64,000 bases of DNA from Fodinicola acaciae (GCF_010993745.1 NZ_WOTN01000001.1:2049235-2113234); one strand, 5' to 3'; counted from the stretch's first letter, positions 36,483-45,656 are shown. The notes: a model not told the origin generated them from the sequence alone. Program-made: numbers and translations.

Positions 36483-38270
36483 ATGTCCGCAACGGGTTCG
36501 CGCCAGACCGCGGGCCCGCGCTATGTCCAGGACACCTTCGACTCGCTCGGCGAGCCGCTGCGCGAGGTGACGTTCGTCGTCGTGGACCTGGAAACCACCG
36601 GCGGGTCGCCGGCGGACAGCCAGATCACCGAGATCGGCGCGGTGAAGGTGCGCGGCGGCGAGGTGCTGGCCGAGTTCCAGACGCTGGTCAACCCCGGTTA
36701 TGAGATCCCGCCGTTCATCACCGTGCTGACCGGCATCACCAACGCGATGGTGCTGCCGGCGCCGACGATCGACACGGTGCTGCCCGCGTTCCTGGAGTTC
36801 GCCGAGGGTGCGGTGCTGGTGGCGCACAACGCGCCGTTCGACCTGGGGTTCCTGCAGGCCGCCTGCGCGGCACACGGCTATCGCTGGCCGGGGTTTCGCA
36901 AGGTCGACACGGCGGTGCTGGCGCGCCGCGTACTGACCAGGGACGAGACGCCCAACTGCAAGCTTTCCTCGCTGGCCAGGTTTTTCCGCGCCAGGACCGA
37001 GCCGTGCCACCGCGCGCTCGCCGACGCGCAGGCGACCGTCGACGTGCTGCACGGCCTGCTGGAGCGGATCGGCAACATCGGCGTGCAGACGCTCGACGAG
37101 CTGCAGACCTTCACGCAGCAGGTTTCCGAGGCACAGCGCCGCAAACGGCACCTGGCCGACTCGGTCCCGGACGGTCCCGGCGTCTACATTTTCCGCGACG
37201 CCAAGGAACGCGCGCTCTACGTCGGCACGAGCAAGCACCTGCGAGCCCGCGTCCGGCAGTATTTCGTGTCCAGCGAGCAGCGCAGCCGGATGGCCGAGAT
37301 GATCACCGCCGCCGAGCGGGTCGAGGCGATCGAGTGCGCGCATTCGCTGGAGGCCGAGGTGCGCGAGCTGCGCATCATCGCGGCGCAGAAACCGCCGTAC
37401 AACCGGCGGTCCAAGTTTCCGGAGCGGGTCTTCTGGCTGGTGCTCACCGACGAGCCCTATCCGCGGTTGTCGGTCACCCGCAGCCCGCGCGACGGCGACG
37501 GCTGTCTCGGCCCGTTTTCCTCGCGGCGGCAGGTCGAGGCGGCGATGACCGCGATCCAGGACGCGCTGCCGTTGCGGCAATGCACGAGAAAACTGTCCAC
37601 TCGCAGGCCGTCGTCGGCCTGCGCGCTGGCCGAGATCGGAAAATGCGGCGCTCCGTGCGAGCTTCGCGAGTCGGTCGAGGATTACGCGTATCACGTCGAC
37701 ATCTTCCGGCTCGCGGTGGCCAGCGACCCGGGCATCATCCTGCATCGTTTGCTGCGCAGGATCGAAAAACTGCGCGGCGCGCTGCGGTTCGAGGACGCCG
37801 CCCACGCGCGTGACCGGCTGGCGTCGTTTCTGCGGGCGGTCCTGCGTACGCAACGGCTGCGCGCCTTCACGTCGGTTGCCGAGCTGGTCGTGGCGCGCGC
37901 GGATGGCAATGGTGGCTGGGAAATCTCGCTGGTACGGCACGGCCGGCTGGCCGCGGCCGGCGTCGCCGCGCGTGGCGTACCGCCGTGGCCGGTGGTCGAC
38001 GCGATGCGCGCCACCGCCGAGACCGTGCTGCCCGGCATCGGTCCGGTGCCATGCGCGTCGGCCGAGGAGTCCGAGCGGATCCTGGCCTGGATCGCGCAGC
38101 CGCAAAGCAAGGTCGTGGCGATCGACGGCACGTGGGCGATGCCCGCGAGTGCCGCCGAGCGCTGGCGCGGCCTGCTCGACCGCGTCGAGGTGGCCAGCGA
38201 ATCGGCCGACCCGTTCGCCGACCGTCGCCAGCTGCGACCGCTGCACCGCCCGGCACGCGCCTCCGCGTAA
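36483..38270 (+). CDS. DEDDh exonuclease fused to GIY-YIG/UvrC-like domain
   Basis: A 595-residue fusion from ATG 36483. Residues 25-190 form a DNA polymerase III epsilon-like exonuclease: VVVDLETTGGSP, AHNAPFDLGFL and CHRALADAQATVDVL carry the catalytic acidic residues and His. A GIY-YIG nuclease domain follows (GPGVYIFRDAKERALYVGTS), and the rest resembles UvrC middle and C-terminal parts, with the CxxC-type IGKCGAPC. The same fusion occurs as Rv2191 in M. tuberculosis beside trpD. It probably acts in DNA repair, with both incision and degradation activity. Confidence 0.9.
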   Translation: MSATGSRQTAGPRYVQDTFDSLGEPLREVTFVVVDLETTGGSPADSQITEIGAVKVRGGEVLAEFQTLVNPGYEIPPFITVLTGITNAMVLPAPTIDTVLPAFLEFAEGAVLVAHNAPFDLGFLQAACAAHGYRWPGFRKVDTAVLARRVLTRDETPNCKLSSLARFFRARTEPCHRALADAQATVDVLHGLLERIGNIGVQTLDELQTFTQQVSEAQRRKRHLADSVPDGPGVYIFRDAKERALYVGTSKHLRARVRQYFVSSEQRSRMAEMITAAERVEAIECAHSLEAEVRELRIIAAQKPPYNRRSKFPERVFWLVLTDEPYPRLSVTRSPRDGDGCLGPFSSRRQVEAAMTAIQDALPLRQCTRKLSTRRPSSACALAEIGKCGAPCELRESVEDYAYHVDIFRLAVASDPGIILHRLLRRIEKLRGALRFEDAAHARDRLASFLRAVLRTQRLRAFTSVAELVVARADGNGGWEISLVRHGRLAAAGVAARGVPPWPVVDAMRATAETVLPGIGPVPCASAEESERILAWIAQPQSKVVAIDGTWAMPASAAERWRGLLDRVEVASESADPFADRRQLRPLHRPARASA

Positions 38271-38723
38271 GCTCTGTCGTCCACGACACACGGGGGTTGG
38301 CATCAGTGACGAGCGGTTGACTGCGTAATACTTTTTTAACAAGACATCAAAACGAACATCTATTGCAGCCGAGCGATCACAGCAGCATTATCAGCCTCAA
38401 CAGTCACACCCGTCACAGCCTCCAGGAGTCGCGGCGGCCTGAAAGCCTTGTTTCTTGCATCCAGCGCAAGTAACTCGACATTCATGCCACCCGCGACCCC
38501 CACAAGCCGGACATTTAGCGCTCCACATGCCTCCGGATCCCACATACTGGACCCTCACGCCACCCACCGGGACGCCACGGCACCGCCGGCGCCCCAGCCA
38601 CACTCCTGGTCCACACCAACCAAACGAGACCCAATCCCAGGCAGCCCAGATCCGCGAACCCCACCCCGAAGGCGACACACCCGTGCCGCCGCTGCTGCTG
38701 GTGAGGTGACATAGCCTGGCGGT
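38271..38723. other. AT-richer intergenic island with weak small ORF
   Basis: This 453-base gap has visibly lower GC around 38310-38470 than the rest of the window, with runs such as actttttta and tcaaaacg, and unlike codon use. No transposase, tRNA or inverted-repeat boundary is seen. On the minus strand two overlapping small frames share the region: a 61-residue one (38360..38545) and a 43-residue Cys-rich one (38397..38528, listed separately). Probable acquired or decayed DNA. Confidence 0.5.
38397..38528 (-). CDS. Possible 43-residue Cys-rich zinc-knuckle protein
   Basis: Read from ATG 38528, the frame gives KCPACGGRGWHEC, then TCAGCKKQGF and a final GGCDGCDC: CxxC pairs in the spacing of DnaJ-type zinc knuckles (CxxCxGxG). 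The Shine-Dalgarno (GGAGG) is only one base from the ATG, and a competing frame (38360..38545) has the better ribosome site, so this is tentative. Confidence 0.3.
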   Translation of the reverse strand: MWSAKCPACGGRGWHECRVTCAGCKKQGFQAAATPGGCDGCDC

Positions 38724-39206
38724 GTGCCGGGAAAACTGCTGCTGGAGACAAAGCGACAGGCGTACGCGATCTTCACCCGGCTTCCGAAGCGGCTGCGCAA
38801 GCGGGTCGTACGCGCGATCACGCCAAATTACACCGTCGGCGCGGTTGTGCTGTTGCGAGATGAGAAGGAGCGGCTGCTGATGTTGCGCCAGCCGCCGGGG
38901 CTGGGGTGGTCGTTGCCTGGCGGCCTGCTCGACCGGCGCGAGGAGGCGGTCGAGGCGGCGGCGCGGGAGCTGCGGGAGGAGACCGGCGTCCGGCTCGCGC
39001 TGGACCGCTTCACCGCGGCGACACCGGCGGCCCTGGTCAACCCGCGTACGCAGCAGGTCGACGTGGTCTTCACCGCGACCGCCGACCCCGACACAGTACT
39101 GCGGCTCGACCCCGTCGAGGTGATCGAGGCCGACTGGTATCCGCTCGACGCACTGCCACCGCTGACCCGGCCGACCGCCAACCTCCTCGCGAAGGTGACG
39201 TTCTGA
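38724..39206 (+). CDS. Nudix hydrolase
   Basis: A 160-residue protein from GTG 38724. The Nudix box begins GGLLDRREEAVEAA and ends RELREETGV, with all catalytic Glu residues in place. An N-terminal basic extension (KRQAYAIFTRLPKRLRKRV) precedes the fold. These enzymes hydrolyse nucleoside diphosphates linked to another group; the substrate here is not clear. It runs tail-to-tail with the GlxA-type regulator gene, 8 bases apart. Confidence 0.9.
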   Translation: MPGKLLLETKRQAYAIFTRLPKRLRKRVVRAITPNYTVGAVVLLRDEKERLLMLRQPPGLGWSLPGGLLDRREEAVEAAARELREETGVRLALDRFTAATPAALVNPRTQQVDVVFTATADPDTVLRLDPVEVIEADWYPLDALPPLTRPTANLLAKVTF

Positions 39207-39214
39207 CAGGCGGC

Positions 39215-40210
39215 CTAAGAAGTCACCCTCGCGGGCCGCAGGTGCGTGCCGCTGAAGCGCGCGCGATAGTCGGCCGGCCCGATCCCGAGTACGCGCAGGA
39301 AAGCGCGTCGCATCGTCTCGGCCGATCCGAAGCCGACCCGCCGCGCGACCGCCTCGACCGGCGTCGGCCCTGACTCGAGCGCCTCGCGCGCGGCCTCGAC
39401 CCGCGACCGTTCCACGAATCGTCCGGGCGTCGTGCCGGTCTCCACGACGAAGAGCCGCGTGAGGTGCCGCTCGCTCAACGCGGCACGCTCGGCCAGCCGC
39501 GGCACGGTGTGATCGGCGGCGGGATCGGCCACGATCTCGTCCAGCAGCGTACGCAGCGGCGAGTCCGGCGAAACGGCGTGCGCCAGCCGCTCGGAAAACT
39601 GTGACTGACCGCCGGGCCGTTGTACGAAGACGACCATCCACCGCGCGACCGTACGCGCCACCTCGACGCCGTGATCGGCCTCCACCAACGCCAGGGCCAG
39701 GTCCATCCCGGCGGTCACGCCGGCGGACGTGAAGACGTCGCCGTCCCGAACGAAAATCCGGTCCGGTTCGACGCGTATGGCCGGAAACTGCGACTGCAGC
39801 CGCTGGCACACCGCCCAGTGTGTCGTCGCCGCGCGGCCGTCCAGCAGGCCGGCCTGCGCGAGTACGAACGCGCCGCTGCACACCGACCCGACGCGCCGCG
39901 TGCTCGGCGCCAGCCGGTTGATCTGCGCCAGCAGCTCACCGCACCCCATCGCCTCCCGGTACGACCAGCCGCCGGCGACCAGCAGCGTGTCGATCGGACC
40001 ATCGAGATCGGACAGCCGTGCGTCGGCCTGCAGCCGAAGGCCGGACTCGCCGGCGACCGGCTGCCCGTCCGGAGTCGCGATCGTCAGCTCGTAGCGCGCG
40101 CTCTTCACGGTCCGGCTCGCGCCGTTGAAGACCTCAGCCGGACCGACCACGTCCAGCAGCTGGACACCGGGATATGCGACGAGGACAACACGGCGGACCT
40201 GACTGCGCAT
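39215..40210 (-). CDS. GlxA-family AraC-type regulator with DJ-1/PfpI domain
   Basis: A 331-residue protein from ATG 40210. The N-terminal class I amidotransferase-like domain reads VVLVAYPGVQLLDVVGPAEV and has the nucleophile-elbow region VGSVCSGAFVLAQAG. The C-terminal AraC helix-turn-helix pair reads LAERAALSERHLTRLF, then VEAVARRVGFGSAETMRRAF. GlxA-type regulators often sense amides or small amines. It faces the Lrp-type gene and its promoter across 226 bases. Confidence 0.9.
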   Translation of the reverse strand: MRSQVRRVVLVAYPGVQLLDVVGPAEVFNGASRTVKSARYELTIATPDGQPVAGESGLRLQADARLSDLDGPIDTLLVAGGWSYREAMGCGELLAQINRLAPSTRRVGSVCSGAFVLAQAGLLDGRAATTHWAVCQRLQSQFPAIRVEPDRIFVRDGDVFTSAGVTAGMDLALALVEADHGVEVARTVARWMVVFVQRPGGQSQFSERLAHAVSPDSPLRTLLDEIVADPAADHTVPRLAERAALSERHLTRLFVVETGTTPGRFVERSRVEAAREALESGPTPVEAVARRVGFGSAETMRRAFLRVLGIGPADYRARFSGTHLRPARVTS

Positions 40211-40283
40211 GCGCCCATCGTGGCGAGCCTGCCGCGCCGTCCGCAATGACGGCCACCCCACGAATCCAGCCATATCGCGGTGA

Positions 40284-40312
40284 GTGACTGCATGGATACT
40301 TTCTGTTATAGT
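40284..40312 (+). promoter_or_regulatory. Sigma-70-type promoter candidate for the Lrp-type gene
   Basis: GTGACT at 40284-40289 and TATAGT at 40307-40312 with a 17-base spacer fit vegetative actinobacterial promoters. The AsnC-domain gene starts at 40437, leaving a leader of about 115 bases. Confidence 0.4.
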
Positions 40313-40436
40313 GAGCGTCGACAGGCGGCCGGGGCAGGCTGACGCTTCTCGATGGACGACTGCTACCCGAATGTCTGGTCATCGGCTGACCGTGGACGCG
40401 TCATACTGGTGGTGGACGCAAGAAAGGGAGCTGGCC

Positions 40437-40724
40437 GTGATCACCTCGATCGTCATGATTTCCTGCGACTCGAACTCGATCTCGGAGGTGGCCTACCAGA
40501 TCGCCGAGCTTCCCGGTGTCAGCGAGGTCTACTCGACCACCGGCATCGTCGACCTGATCGCGATGGTCCGCGTGCGCGAGTTCGACGACGTCGAGAAGGT
40601 GATCGCCGGCGGCATCGCCAAGGTCCCTGGCGTCGTGCACACCGACACCCACATCGCCTTCCGCGCGTACTCCAAGCACGATCTGGAGGAGACGTTCTCC
40701 ATCGGCTTCCCGGACGCCACCTAG
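40437..40724 (+). CDS. Lrp/AsnC ligand-binding (RAM) domain protein
   Basis: A 95-residue stand-alone ligand-binding domain with no helix-turn-helix. GTG 40437 follows AAAGGGAG. The fold is seen in VITSIVMISCDSNS, YQIAELPGVSEVYST, then TGIVDLIAMVRV and VVHTDTHIAFRAY. Such short AsnC-type proteins bind amino acids and may modulate larger regulators. In Streptomyces a similar gene sits near trpD and the qcr genes, as here. Confidence 0.9.
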   Translation: MITSIVMISCDSNSISEVAYQIAELPGVSEVYSTTGIVDLIAMVRVREFDDVEKVIAGGIAKVPGVVHTDTHIAFRAYSKHDLEETFSIGFPDAT

Positions 40725-40884
40725 ATGATCTATTCCAAGGGTAGGAGTGCCGGCGTGGCGTGATGGCCAACGAAGGCGAGGATGTCCAAGATCGACGTTG
40801 CCTCGCGGCGACGCTCTACTAGTCACAACGGTGCCTGTTCTCTCGTCTCACGGGTAAAGGCCTCTGAGTGACAGGAGAGAGCAG

Positions 40885-41463
40885 ATGGCACGCCTTCCCG
40901 CGGTGTCCCGCGCCGCCGCCGGGCCGCTGATGAAGCTCATGTACGCGTACGCCAAGCGCCAGTTCGGCGAGGTGCCGGAGCCATTCGCGGTGCTCGCACA
41001 CCACCGGAAGCTGTTCACCGCGGCGGCCGTCCACGAGGGGATGGCCAACCGGGCGGCGAACGTGCTGCCCGCGGCCGTACGCGACCTCGCGGTCTACCGG
41101 GTCGCCTGGGTCGTCGGCTGCTCGTGGTGCGTCGACTTCGGCTCGATGCTGCACCGGTTGAAGGGCCTGGACGAGGCTCAGCTGCGCGAGATCGCTGACT
41201 ACGCGACGTCGCCGGTCTACAACGACGACCAGCGCGCCGCGATCGCGTACGCGGACGCCATGACCTCCGACCCAACCGAGATCACCGACGAGCAGGTCGC
41301 GGACCTGGAGCGGCGCTTCGGCCGCGCCGGTCTGGTCGAGCTGACCTACGAGATCGGCCTGGAGAACATGCGTTCCCGCACCTACTCAGCCCTCGGCATC
41401 ACCGCGCAGGGGTTCAACTCCGGCGACGCCTGCCGCGTCCCCTGGGCCGGCCAGAGCACGTAA
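40885..41463 (+). CDS. Carboxymuconolactone decarboxylase/AhpD-like protein
   Basis: A 192-residue helical protein with GGAGAGAG before ATG 40885. The family core holds AWVVGCSWCVDFGSML: the CxxC dithiol and following His of AhpD-type peroxidase and decarboxylase proteins. It also has an alkylhydroperoxidase-like YNDDQRAAIAYADAM helix. It probably has thiol-dependent peroxidase or carrier function. Its last 78 bases are overlapped by the opposing LysR gene. Confidence 0.85.
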   Translation: MARLPAVSRAAAGPLMKLMYAYAKRQFGEVPEPFAVLAHHRKLFTAAAVHEGMANRAANVLPAAVRDLAVYRVAWVVGCSWCVDFGSMLHRLKGLDEAQLREIADYATSPVYNDDQRAAIAYADAMTSDPTEITDEQVADLERRFGRAGLVELTYEIGLENMRSRTYSALGITAQGFNSGDACRVPWAGQST

Positions 41464-42336
41464 CTCACGCAAGAGCGTGCGCGCGGCGGTGCTCAGATAG
41501 CCGCCGGCGCGGGTCACCACCACGACCGGTGCGCTTACGTCGAGGTCGGTGACGTCGAGTACAGCCAAGGTGCCGGCGGCCAGTTCCTCGCGCATGCCGC
41601 TCAGCGGCAGCAGGGCGATGCCGAAACCGGCCTCCACCAGCCGTTTCTGTGCCGTGAGGCTGTCCACGCGGAGAATGTCCCGCTCCGCGACACCGGCCGC
41701 GTCGTAGAGCTGCCGGGCGAACCGCGCGGACACCTCCGGTCGCCCCGGCGGCTCCGGGAAGGCGATCCATCGCTCGGCCGCCAGGTCACTCAACGCGAGG
41801 CGCGCTCCGACGAGATGGTGGTCGGCAGCCGCGGCCATCAGCCTGCGTTCGCCGAAAAGCGAGTCGCAGACGAGCTCCGGCGACGCGTCGCTGCCATAGC
41901 GGAGGCCGATCGTGACATCGGCGCGGCGTACGAGATCGCTGACCTCGGAGCTGGTGGCCGTCCGCAGCCGCAGCTCGACCGCCGGATGCTCGTCGGCGAA
42001 CCGCCGCAACGCCGGCGTGAGCTCGGTGCTGGCCAGCGTGCCGACCAGCGCGATCGCCAACGGACCGGAAGCCTGTGAGCGTACGGCGTGGACGGCGTCC
42101 TCCGCGTCCTTCAGGGCAGCCAACGCGGTCTCCGCGAACGGCAGCAGCGCCTGGCCAGCCTCGCTGAGGACGACACCGGCGGCCGTACGCTCGAAAAGCG
42201 CAACGCCGAGCTCTTTCTCCAGCAGGGTCAGCCGGCGGCTGACCGCCGGCTGCGAGCGGAACAGCGTCGTCGCGGCACGCGTGATGCCACCAGAGCGGTG
42301 GATCGCCACGAAGGTACGCAGCGCCTCGACATCCAC
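41386..42336 (-). CDS. LysR-family transcriptional regulator
   Basis: A 316-residue LysR-type regulator. The N-terminal winged helix reads MDVEALRTFVAIHRSGGITR, then SQPAVSRRLTLLEKELGVALFER. The C-terminal effector domain spans residues 90-295 (LRRFADEHPAVELRLRTA). It is divergent from the PEP-mutase-family gene, with twin TATGCAT sites between them, so it most likely controls that gene. Its 3' end overlaps the AhpD-like gene by 78 bases on the other strand. Confidence 0.92.
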   Translation of the reverse strand: MDVEALRTFVAIHRSGGITRAATTLFRSQPAVSRRLTLLEKELGVALFERTAAGVVLSEAGQALLPFAETALAALKDAEDAVHAVRSQASGPLAIALVGTLASTELTPALRRFADEHPAVELRLRTATSSEVSDLVRRADVTIGLRYGSDASPELVCDSLFGERRLMAAAADHHLVGARLALSDLAAERWIAFPEPPGRPEVSARFARQLYDAAGVAERDILRVDSLTAQKRLVEAGFGIALLPLSGMREELAAGTLAVLDVTDLDVSAPVVVVTRAGGYLSTAARTLLRELRALAGPGDAAGVAGVEPLRGDAEG

Positions 42337-42374
42337 TATGCATGCACCTGATGGGTCACCCCAGAAGTATGCAT
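42337..42374. promoter_or_regulatory. Twin TATGCAT LysR-site candidate
   Basis: TATGCAT occurs at 42337-42343 and again at 42368-42374, 31 bp (about three turns) apart, in the 73-base gap between the LysR gene and its divergent partner. A paired recognition and activation site layout suits LysR control. Confidence 0.45.
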
Positions 42375-42409
42375 TAGGCAGATGGCCTGCGCGTCAATAG
42401 CGTGGCGTC

Positions 42410-43195
42410 ATGAGCTTTCGTGACATGCACTCCGGTCCATGCTTCGTGATGCCGAACGCGTGGGACCCCGGCAGCGCGATTTTGCTGGCAGACGCCGGAT
42501 TCCAGGCCCTCGCGACGACCAGCGCCGGCGTGGCCTTCGCGTCAGGTCGCGGCGACTATCTGGTCGGCGAGGCGAAGCCGCTGTCGCGGGCGGAGATGTT
42601 CGACCGCGTACGACCGATCACGGCGGCGGTCACCATCCCGGTCAACGGTGACCTGGAAGACGGCTATGGCGAGTCGCCGGAAGCAGTCGCAGAGACGGTC
42701 AGGCTGGCGATCGACGCGGGGTTGGCCGGCGCGAACATCGAGGACCAGCGCAACGGCCAGCTCTACGACGAGGAGCTGGCGGTCGAGCGGATCGCCGCGG
42801 CACATGAGGCGAGGCAGGGGACCGATTTCGCGTTGACCGCGCGTACGGACGTGTTCCAGCTGCGACCGGATCCGCTCGAGGAGGCCGCGCGCCGGCTCAA
42901 CCGCTTCCACGAAGCCGGTGCCGACTGCCTGTATGCGCCGTTCTGCGACGTGTCGGCGCTCCTACCGCAGGTGTCCGGTCCGGTCAACGCTTTGCTGGGG
43001 CCGAAAGACACCATCGCCGAGCTGGCCGCCGCCGGCGTGACCCGGATCAGCACCGGCGGAGCCATCGCGCGTGCCGCACTCGGCTTCGTCCGCGATGTGG
43101 CCTGGGAACTGCGTGAGCGCGGCACCTTCACCCTCGCCGGAGCGCAGTATCCACAGCACGACCTCAACACGCTCTTCGCGAAGTACGCGCGTTAG
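42410..43195 (+). CDS. Isocitrate lyase/PEP mutase-family enzyme
   Basis: A 261-residue TIM-barrel enzyme. It has MPNAWDPGSAILLADAGF and the Mg-binding region NGDLEDGYGESPEA near residues 80-93, followed by GANIEDQRNGQLYD. A LTARTDVF strand and a final GPVNALLGP loop complete the family pattern. The isocitrate-lyase Cys signature KKCGH is absent, which points to an oxaloacetate decarboxylase or phosphonopyruvate/oxaloacetate hydrolase-like role. Likely controlled by the divergent LysR gene. It abuts trpD tail-to-tail. Confidence 0.85.
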   Translation: MSFRDMHSGPCFVMPNAWDPGSAILLADAGFQALATTSAGVAFASGRGDYLVGEAKPLSRAEMFDRVRPITAAVTIPVNGDLEDGYGESPEAVAETVRLAIDAGLAGANIEDQRNGQLYDEELAVERIAAAHEARQGTDFALTARTDVFQLRPDPLEEAARRLNRFHEAGADCLYAPFCDVSALLPQVSGPVNALLGPKDTIAELAAAGVTRISTGGAIARAALGFVRDVAWELRERGTFTLAGAQYPQHDLNTLFAKYAR

Positions 43196-43198
43196 ACG

Positions 43199-44269
43199 TC
43201 AGGGCAGCGTGGAGACTGCGGCCCAACGGTCCAGGAGCGCGGCCGCCTTGCCGGAGTCGATCGCCTCGGCGGCCCGGCCAAGCCCGGCCGACAACGCGTC
43301 GCCGAGCGGACCGGTCACACCGTCGTACGCGGCGAGCGCCGCGGCCGCGTTGACCAGGACCGCGTCGCGTACGGGGCCGCGCTCGCCGCTGAACAGCGCA
43401 CGCGCCACCTTGGCGTTGAAGAACGGATCCCCACCGCGCAAGGCCGCCGGCTCGGCTCGCGGCAGTCCGAGGTCGGCCACGTCGTACACGGCCTCGGTGA
43501 CCGTGCCGCCGTTGACGACCCAGAAACGCGTCGGCGCGGTGGTGGTGACCTCGTCGAGGCCGTCCTCACCGCGTACGACCAGCGCCGACTGACCGCGGCC
43601 GGCGATCACACCGGCCACCACCGGTGCCATCTGCTGCGAGAAACAGCCGATCGCGGCGGCGCGCGGCTGTCCGGGATTGGTCAGCGGGCCGAGGAAGTTG
43701 AACACCGTCGGCACGCCGAGCTCACGCCGCGGCGCGGCGGTGTGCCGATAACCCTGGTGGAACTTGGCCGCGAAGCAGAAGCCGATGCCGACCTCGGTCA
43801 GGCAGCGGACCACCTGCTCCGGCGTCAGCTCGATCGCCACTCCGAGCGCTTCCAACAGGTCGGCCGATCCGCACGCGGAGGACGCGGCACGGTTGCCGTG
43901 CTTGACGACGCGTACGCCCGCTGCCGCCACCACCACGGCCGCCATGGTCGAGATGTTGACCGTGTTGGACCGGTCACCACCGGTCCCGACCACGTCGACC
44001 GCGTCGACCGGCCCCGGACCGAGGTCGAGCCTGGTGGCATGCTGGAGCATCGCCCTGGCCAGCCCGGAGACCTCCTCGGCGGTCTCGCCCTTGGCCCGCA
44101 GCGCGGTGGCGAAGCCGGCGATCTGCGCGCCAGTCGCCTCGCCGCCCATGATCTCTCCCATGGCCCACGCGGTGGCGTCGGCGCTCAGCGACTCGCCGCC
44201 GAGCAGCGCGTTGAGCAGCTTGGGCCAGCTGTACGTCTCGACCGCGGCACGCGTCGCCTCGGCCGTCAT
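43199..44269 (-). CDS. trpD: Anthranilate phosphoribosyltransferase
   Basis: A 356-residue enzyme that joins anthranilate and PRPP in tryptophan synthesis. The PRPP/pyrophosphate loop is [16 protein letters not shown]. Other family marks are [34 protein letters not shown] and [13 protein letters not shown]. Length is normal. It follows the stand-alone receiver gene after 4 bases. No other trp genes are present, as in mycobacteria, where trpD also stands alone beside ctaE. Confidence 0.95.
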   Translation of the reverse strand: MTAEATRAAVETYSWPKLLNALLGGESLSADATAWAMGEIMGGEATGAQIAGFATALRAKGETAEEVSGLARAMLQHATRLDLGPGPVDAVDVVGTGGDRSNTVNISTMAAVVVAAAGVRVVKHGNRAASSACGSADLLEALGVAIELTPEQVVRCLTEVGIGFCFAAKFHQGYRHTAAPRRELGVPTVFNFLGPLTNPGQPRAAAIGCFSQQMAPVVAGVIAGRGQSALVVRGEDGLDEVTTTAPTRFWVVNGGTVTEAVYDVADLGLPRAEPAALRGGDPFFNAKVARALFSGERGPVRDAVLVNAAAALAAYDGVTGPLGDALSAGLGRAAEAIDSGKAAALLDRWAAVSTLP

Positions 44270-44273
44270 GACG

Positions 44274-44693
44274 TCAGGTCCGCGCCGGCACGGGTGCGCG
44301 GCGCAGCAGGTCGGCGACCACCGCGGCGGCTCGTACCGGATCGATCGGATGCGTGATGGTGGCCTCGGCCTGCGACCACTTCGCCAGCCACCGGTCGGCG
44401 TCGCGGGCGAGCAGCAGACAGGTCGGCGGACAGTGGTCGACCTCGTTCTTCAGCTGCCGGCTGATCCCCATGCCACCGGTCGGCTGCGCCTCGGCGTCCA
44501 GGATCAGCACGTCGGCCTTGCCCGCGTCCACGGCGTCCACCACTTCGTCACCGGTGGACGCCTCCAGCCACGCGACCTTCCCGACATCCGGCGCCGGACG
44601 GCGTCCGATCGCCATCCGCACCCGCTCGCGTACGGCGGGGTCGTCGCTGAAAACCAGGATCGTCTTGTCGGCAGGACGGCGGACTGCACTCAT
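44274..44693 (-). CDS. Stand-alone receiver-like protein
   Basis: A 139-residue receiver-fold protein from ATG 44693. [12 protein letters not shown] supplies the acidic pair, and [13 protein letters not shown] the acceptor Asp position; the late Lys of true receivers is not obvious ([13 protein letters not shown]), so phosphorylation is doubtful. No output domain. It sits 4 bases upstream of trpD, an arrangement seen in Streptomyces. A protein-interaction or degenerate signalling role is likely. Confidence 0.75.
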   Translation of the reverse strand: MSAVRRPADKTILVFSDDPAVRERVRMAIGRRPAPDVGKVAWLEASTGDEVVDAVDAGKADVLILDAEAQPTGGMGISRQLKNEVDHCPPTCLLLARDADRWLAKWSQAEATITHPIDPVRAAAVVADLLRRAPVPART

Positions 44694-44746
44694 GCAGCGA
44701 AGCGTAAACCAAACCGCGGCGAGGCAGCGGGCTGGCTGCCGCGAAA

Positions 44747-44799
44747 GGTCGCGCGGACTCCCTGCGTGCACCGGGTGCACGTAGCGAGTCCGCGCGACC
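44747..44799. repeat. Long hairpin between divergent receiver and ctaE genes
   Basis: A perfect 14-bp stem (GGTCGCGCGGACTC with its complement), a 5x5 internal loop, and a GTGCAC/GTGCAC tip around CGG. It stands in the 242-base divergent gap and not at any gene 3' end, so it is not an ordinary terminator. Confidence 0.6.
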
Positions 44800-44935
44800 G
44801 TCCGGCAAAACGGACATTCGCCTGCTCGTAGAGCCGTGCCGGAAAGCTGTGCGACAAGCGTCACTCCCCAGATCAGGCACGAACTTCGACACGCAGTAGT
44901 ACCCGGCGCGCGAGGGCCGTGGCGGACGGGCCATA

Positions 44936-45565
44936 ATGCGAGGCGTGACAGCCTCCGCCGCCGTTTTCGACAAGTCTCAGGTCCACTCGCTGACCCGGCC
45001 GAACATCGTCAGCGTCGGAACGATCATCTGGCTCTCCAGTGAGCTGATGTTCTTCGCGGCTCTGTTCGCGATGTTCTTCTCCATCCGGGCCATCCATCCT
45101 GAGCTGTGGCACGAGAGCCACGAGCACCTCGAGCTGCTCTACGCGACCCCGTTCACCATCGTCCTGGTCTTGTCGTCGGTGACCTGCCAGCTCGGCGTCT
45201 TCTGCGCAGAGCGCGGCGACGTGTACGGGTTGCGCCGCTGGTACGCGATCACGCTGATCATGGGCGCGGTCTTCGTCGGTGGCCAGGTCGGCGAGTACTC
45301 GAAGCTCTACACCGAGGGCATCAACCTGTCCACCAACGGGTGGAGCTCGATGTTCTTCCTGACCACCGGTTTCCACGCGCTGCACGTGATCGGCGGTCTG
45401 GTGGCCTTCGTCTACCTGATGATCCGGTCGACCATGGGCCGCTTCACGCCGGCGCAGGCGACCGCCGCCATCGTCGTCTCGTACTACTGGCACTTCGTCG
45501 ACATCGTCTGGATCGTGCTGTTCGCGATGATCTACCTGATGCCGACCAGCCTGCCGGGCACGTGA
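44936..45565 (+). CDS. ctaE: Cytochrome c oxidase subunit III
   Basis: A 209-residue membrane protein of the aa3 oxidase. Five helices are visible, starting [20 protein letters not shown]. Family marks are [32 protein letters not shown] and [19 protein letters not shown] 44936 is used; GTG 44945 is also possible and gives the more usual MTASAAVF start. First gene of ctaE-qcrCAB, the standard actinobacterial order for the bc1-aa3 supercomplex. Confidence 0.95.
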   Translation: MRGVTASAAVFDKSQVHSLTRPNIVSVGTIIWLSSELMFFAALFAMFFSIRAIHPELWHESHEHLELLYATPFTIVLVLSSVTCQLGVFCAERGDVYGLRRWYAITLIMGAVFVGGQVGEYSKLYTEGINLSTNGWSSMFFLTTGFHALHVIGGLVAFVYLMIRSTMGRFTPAQATAAIVVSYYWHFVDIVWIVLFAMIYLMPTSLPGT

Positions 45566-45656
45566 CCGAGCCGGGAAGCCGCGCTGTCACACCAGCTGTC
45601 ACGAAAACGTCCGCGACACCGTCAGAACTGTTGAGAGACAACCGCAAGGTGAGGCG

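Noticed and set aside
36468-38342. A 624-codon open frame antisense to the exonuclease fusion gene
   Set aside because: The plus-strand frame has exonuclease and GIY-YIG motifs; the antisense frame has no motif and an Arg-rich shadow composition.
38360-38545. 61-residue frame as a definite gene
   Set aside because: It has a fair ribosome site, but shares its bases with a Cys-rich frame and has no recognisable motif; left as part of the island.
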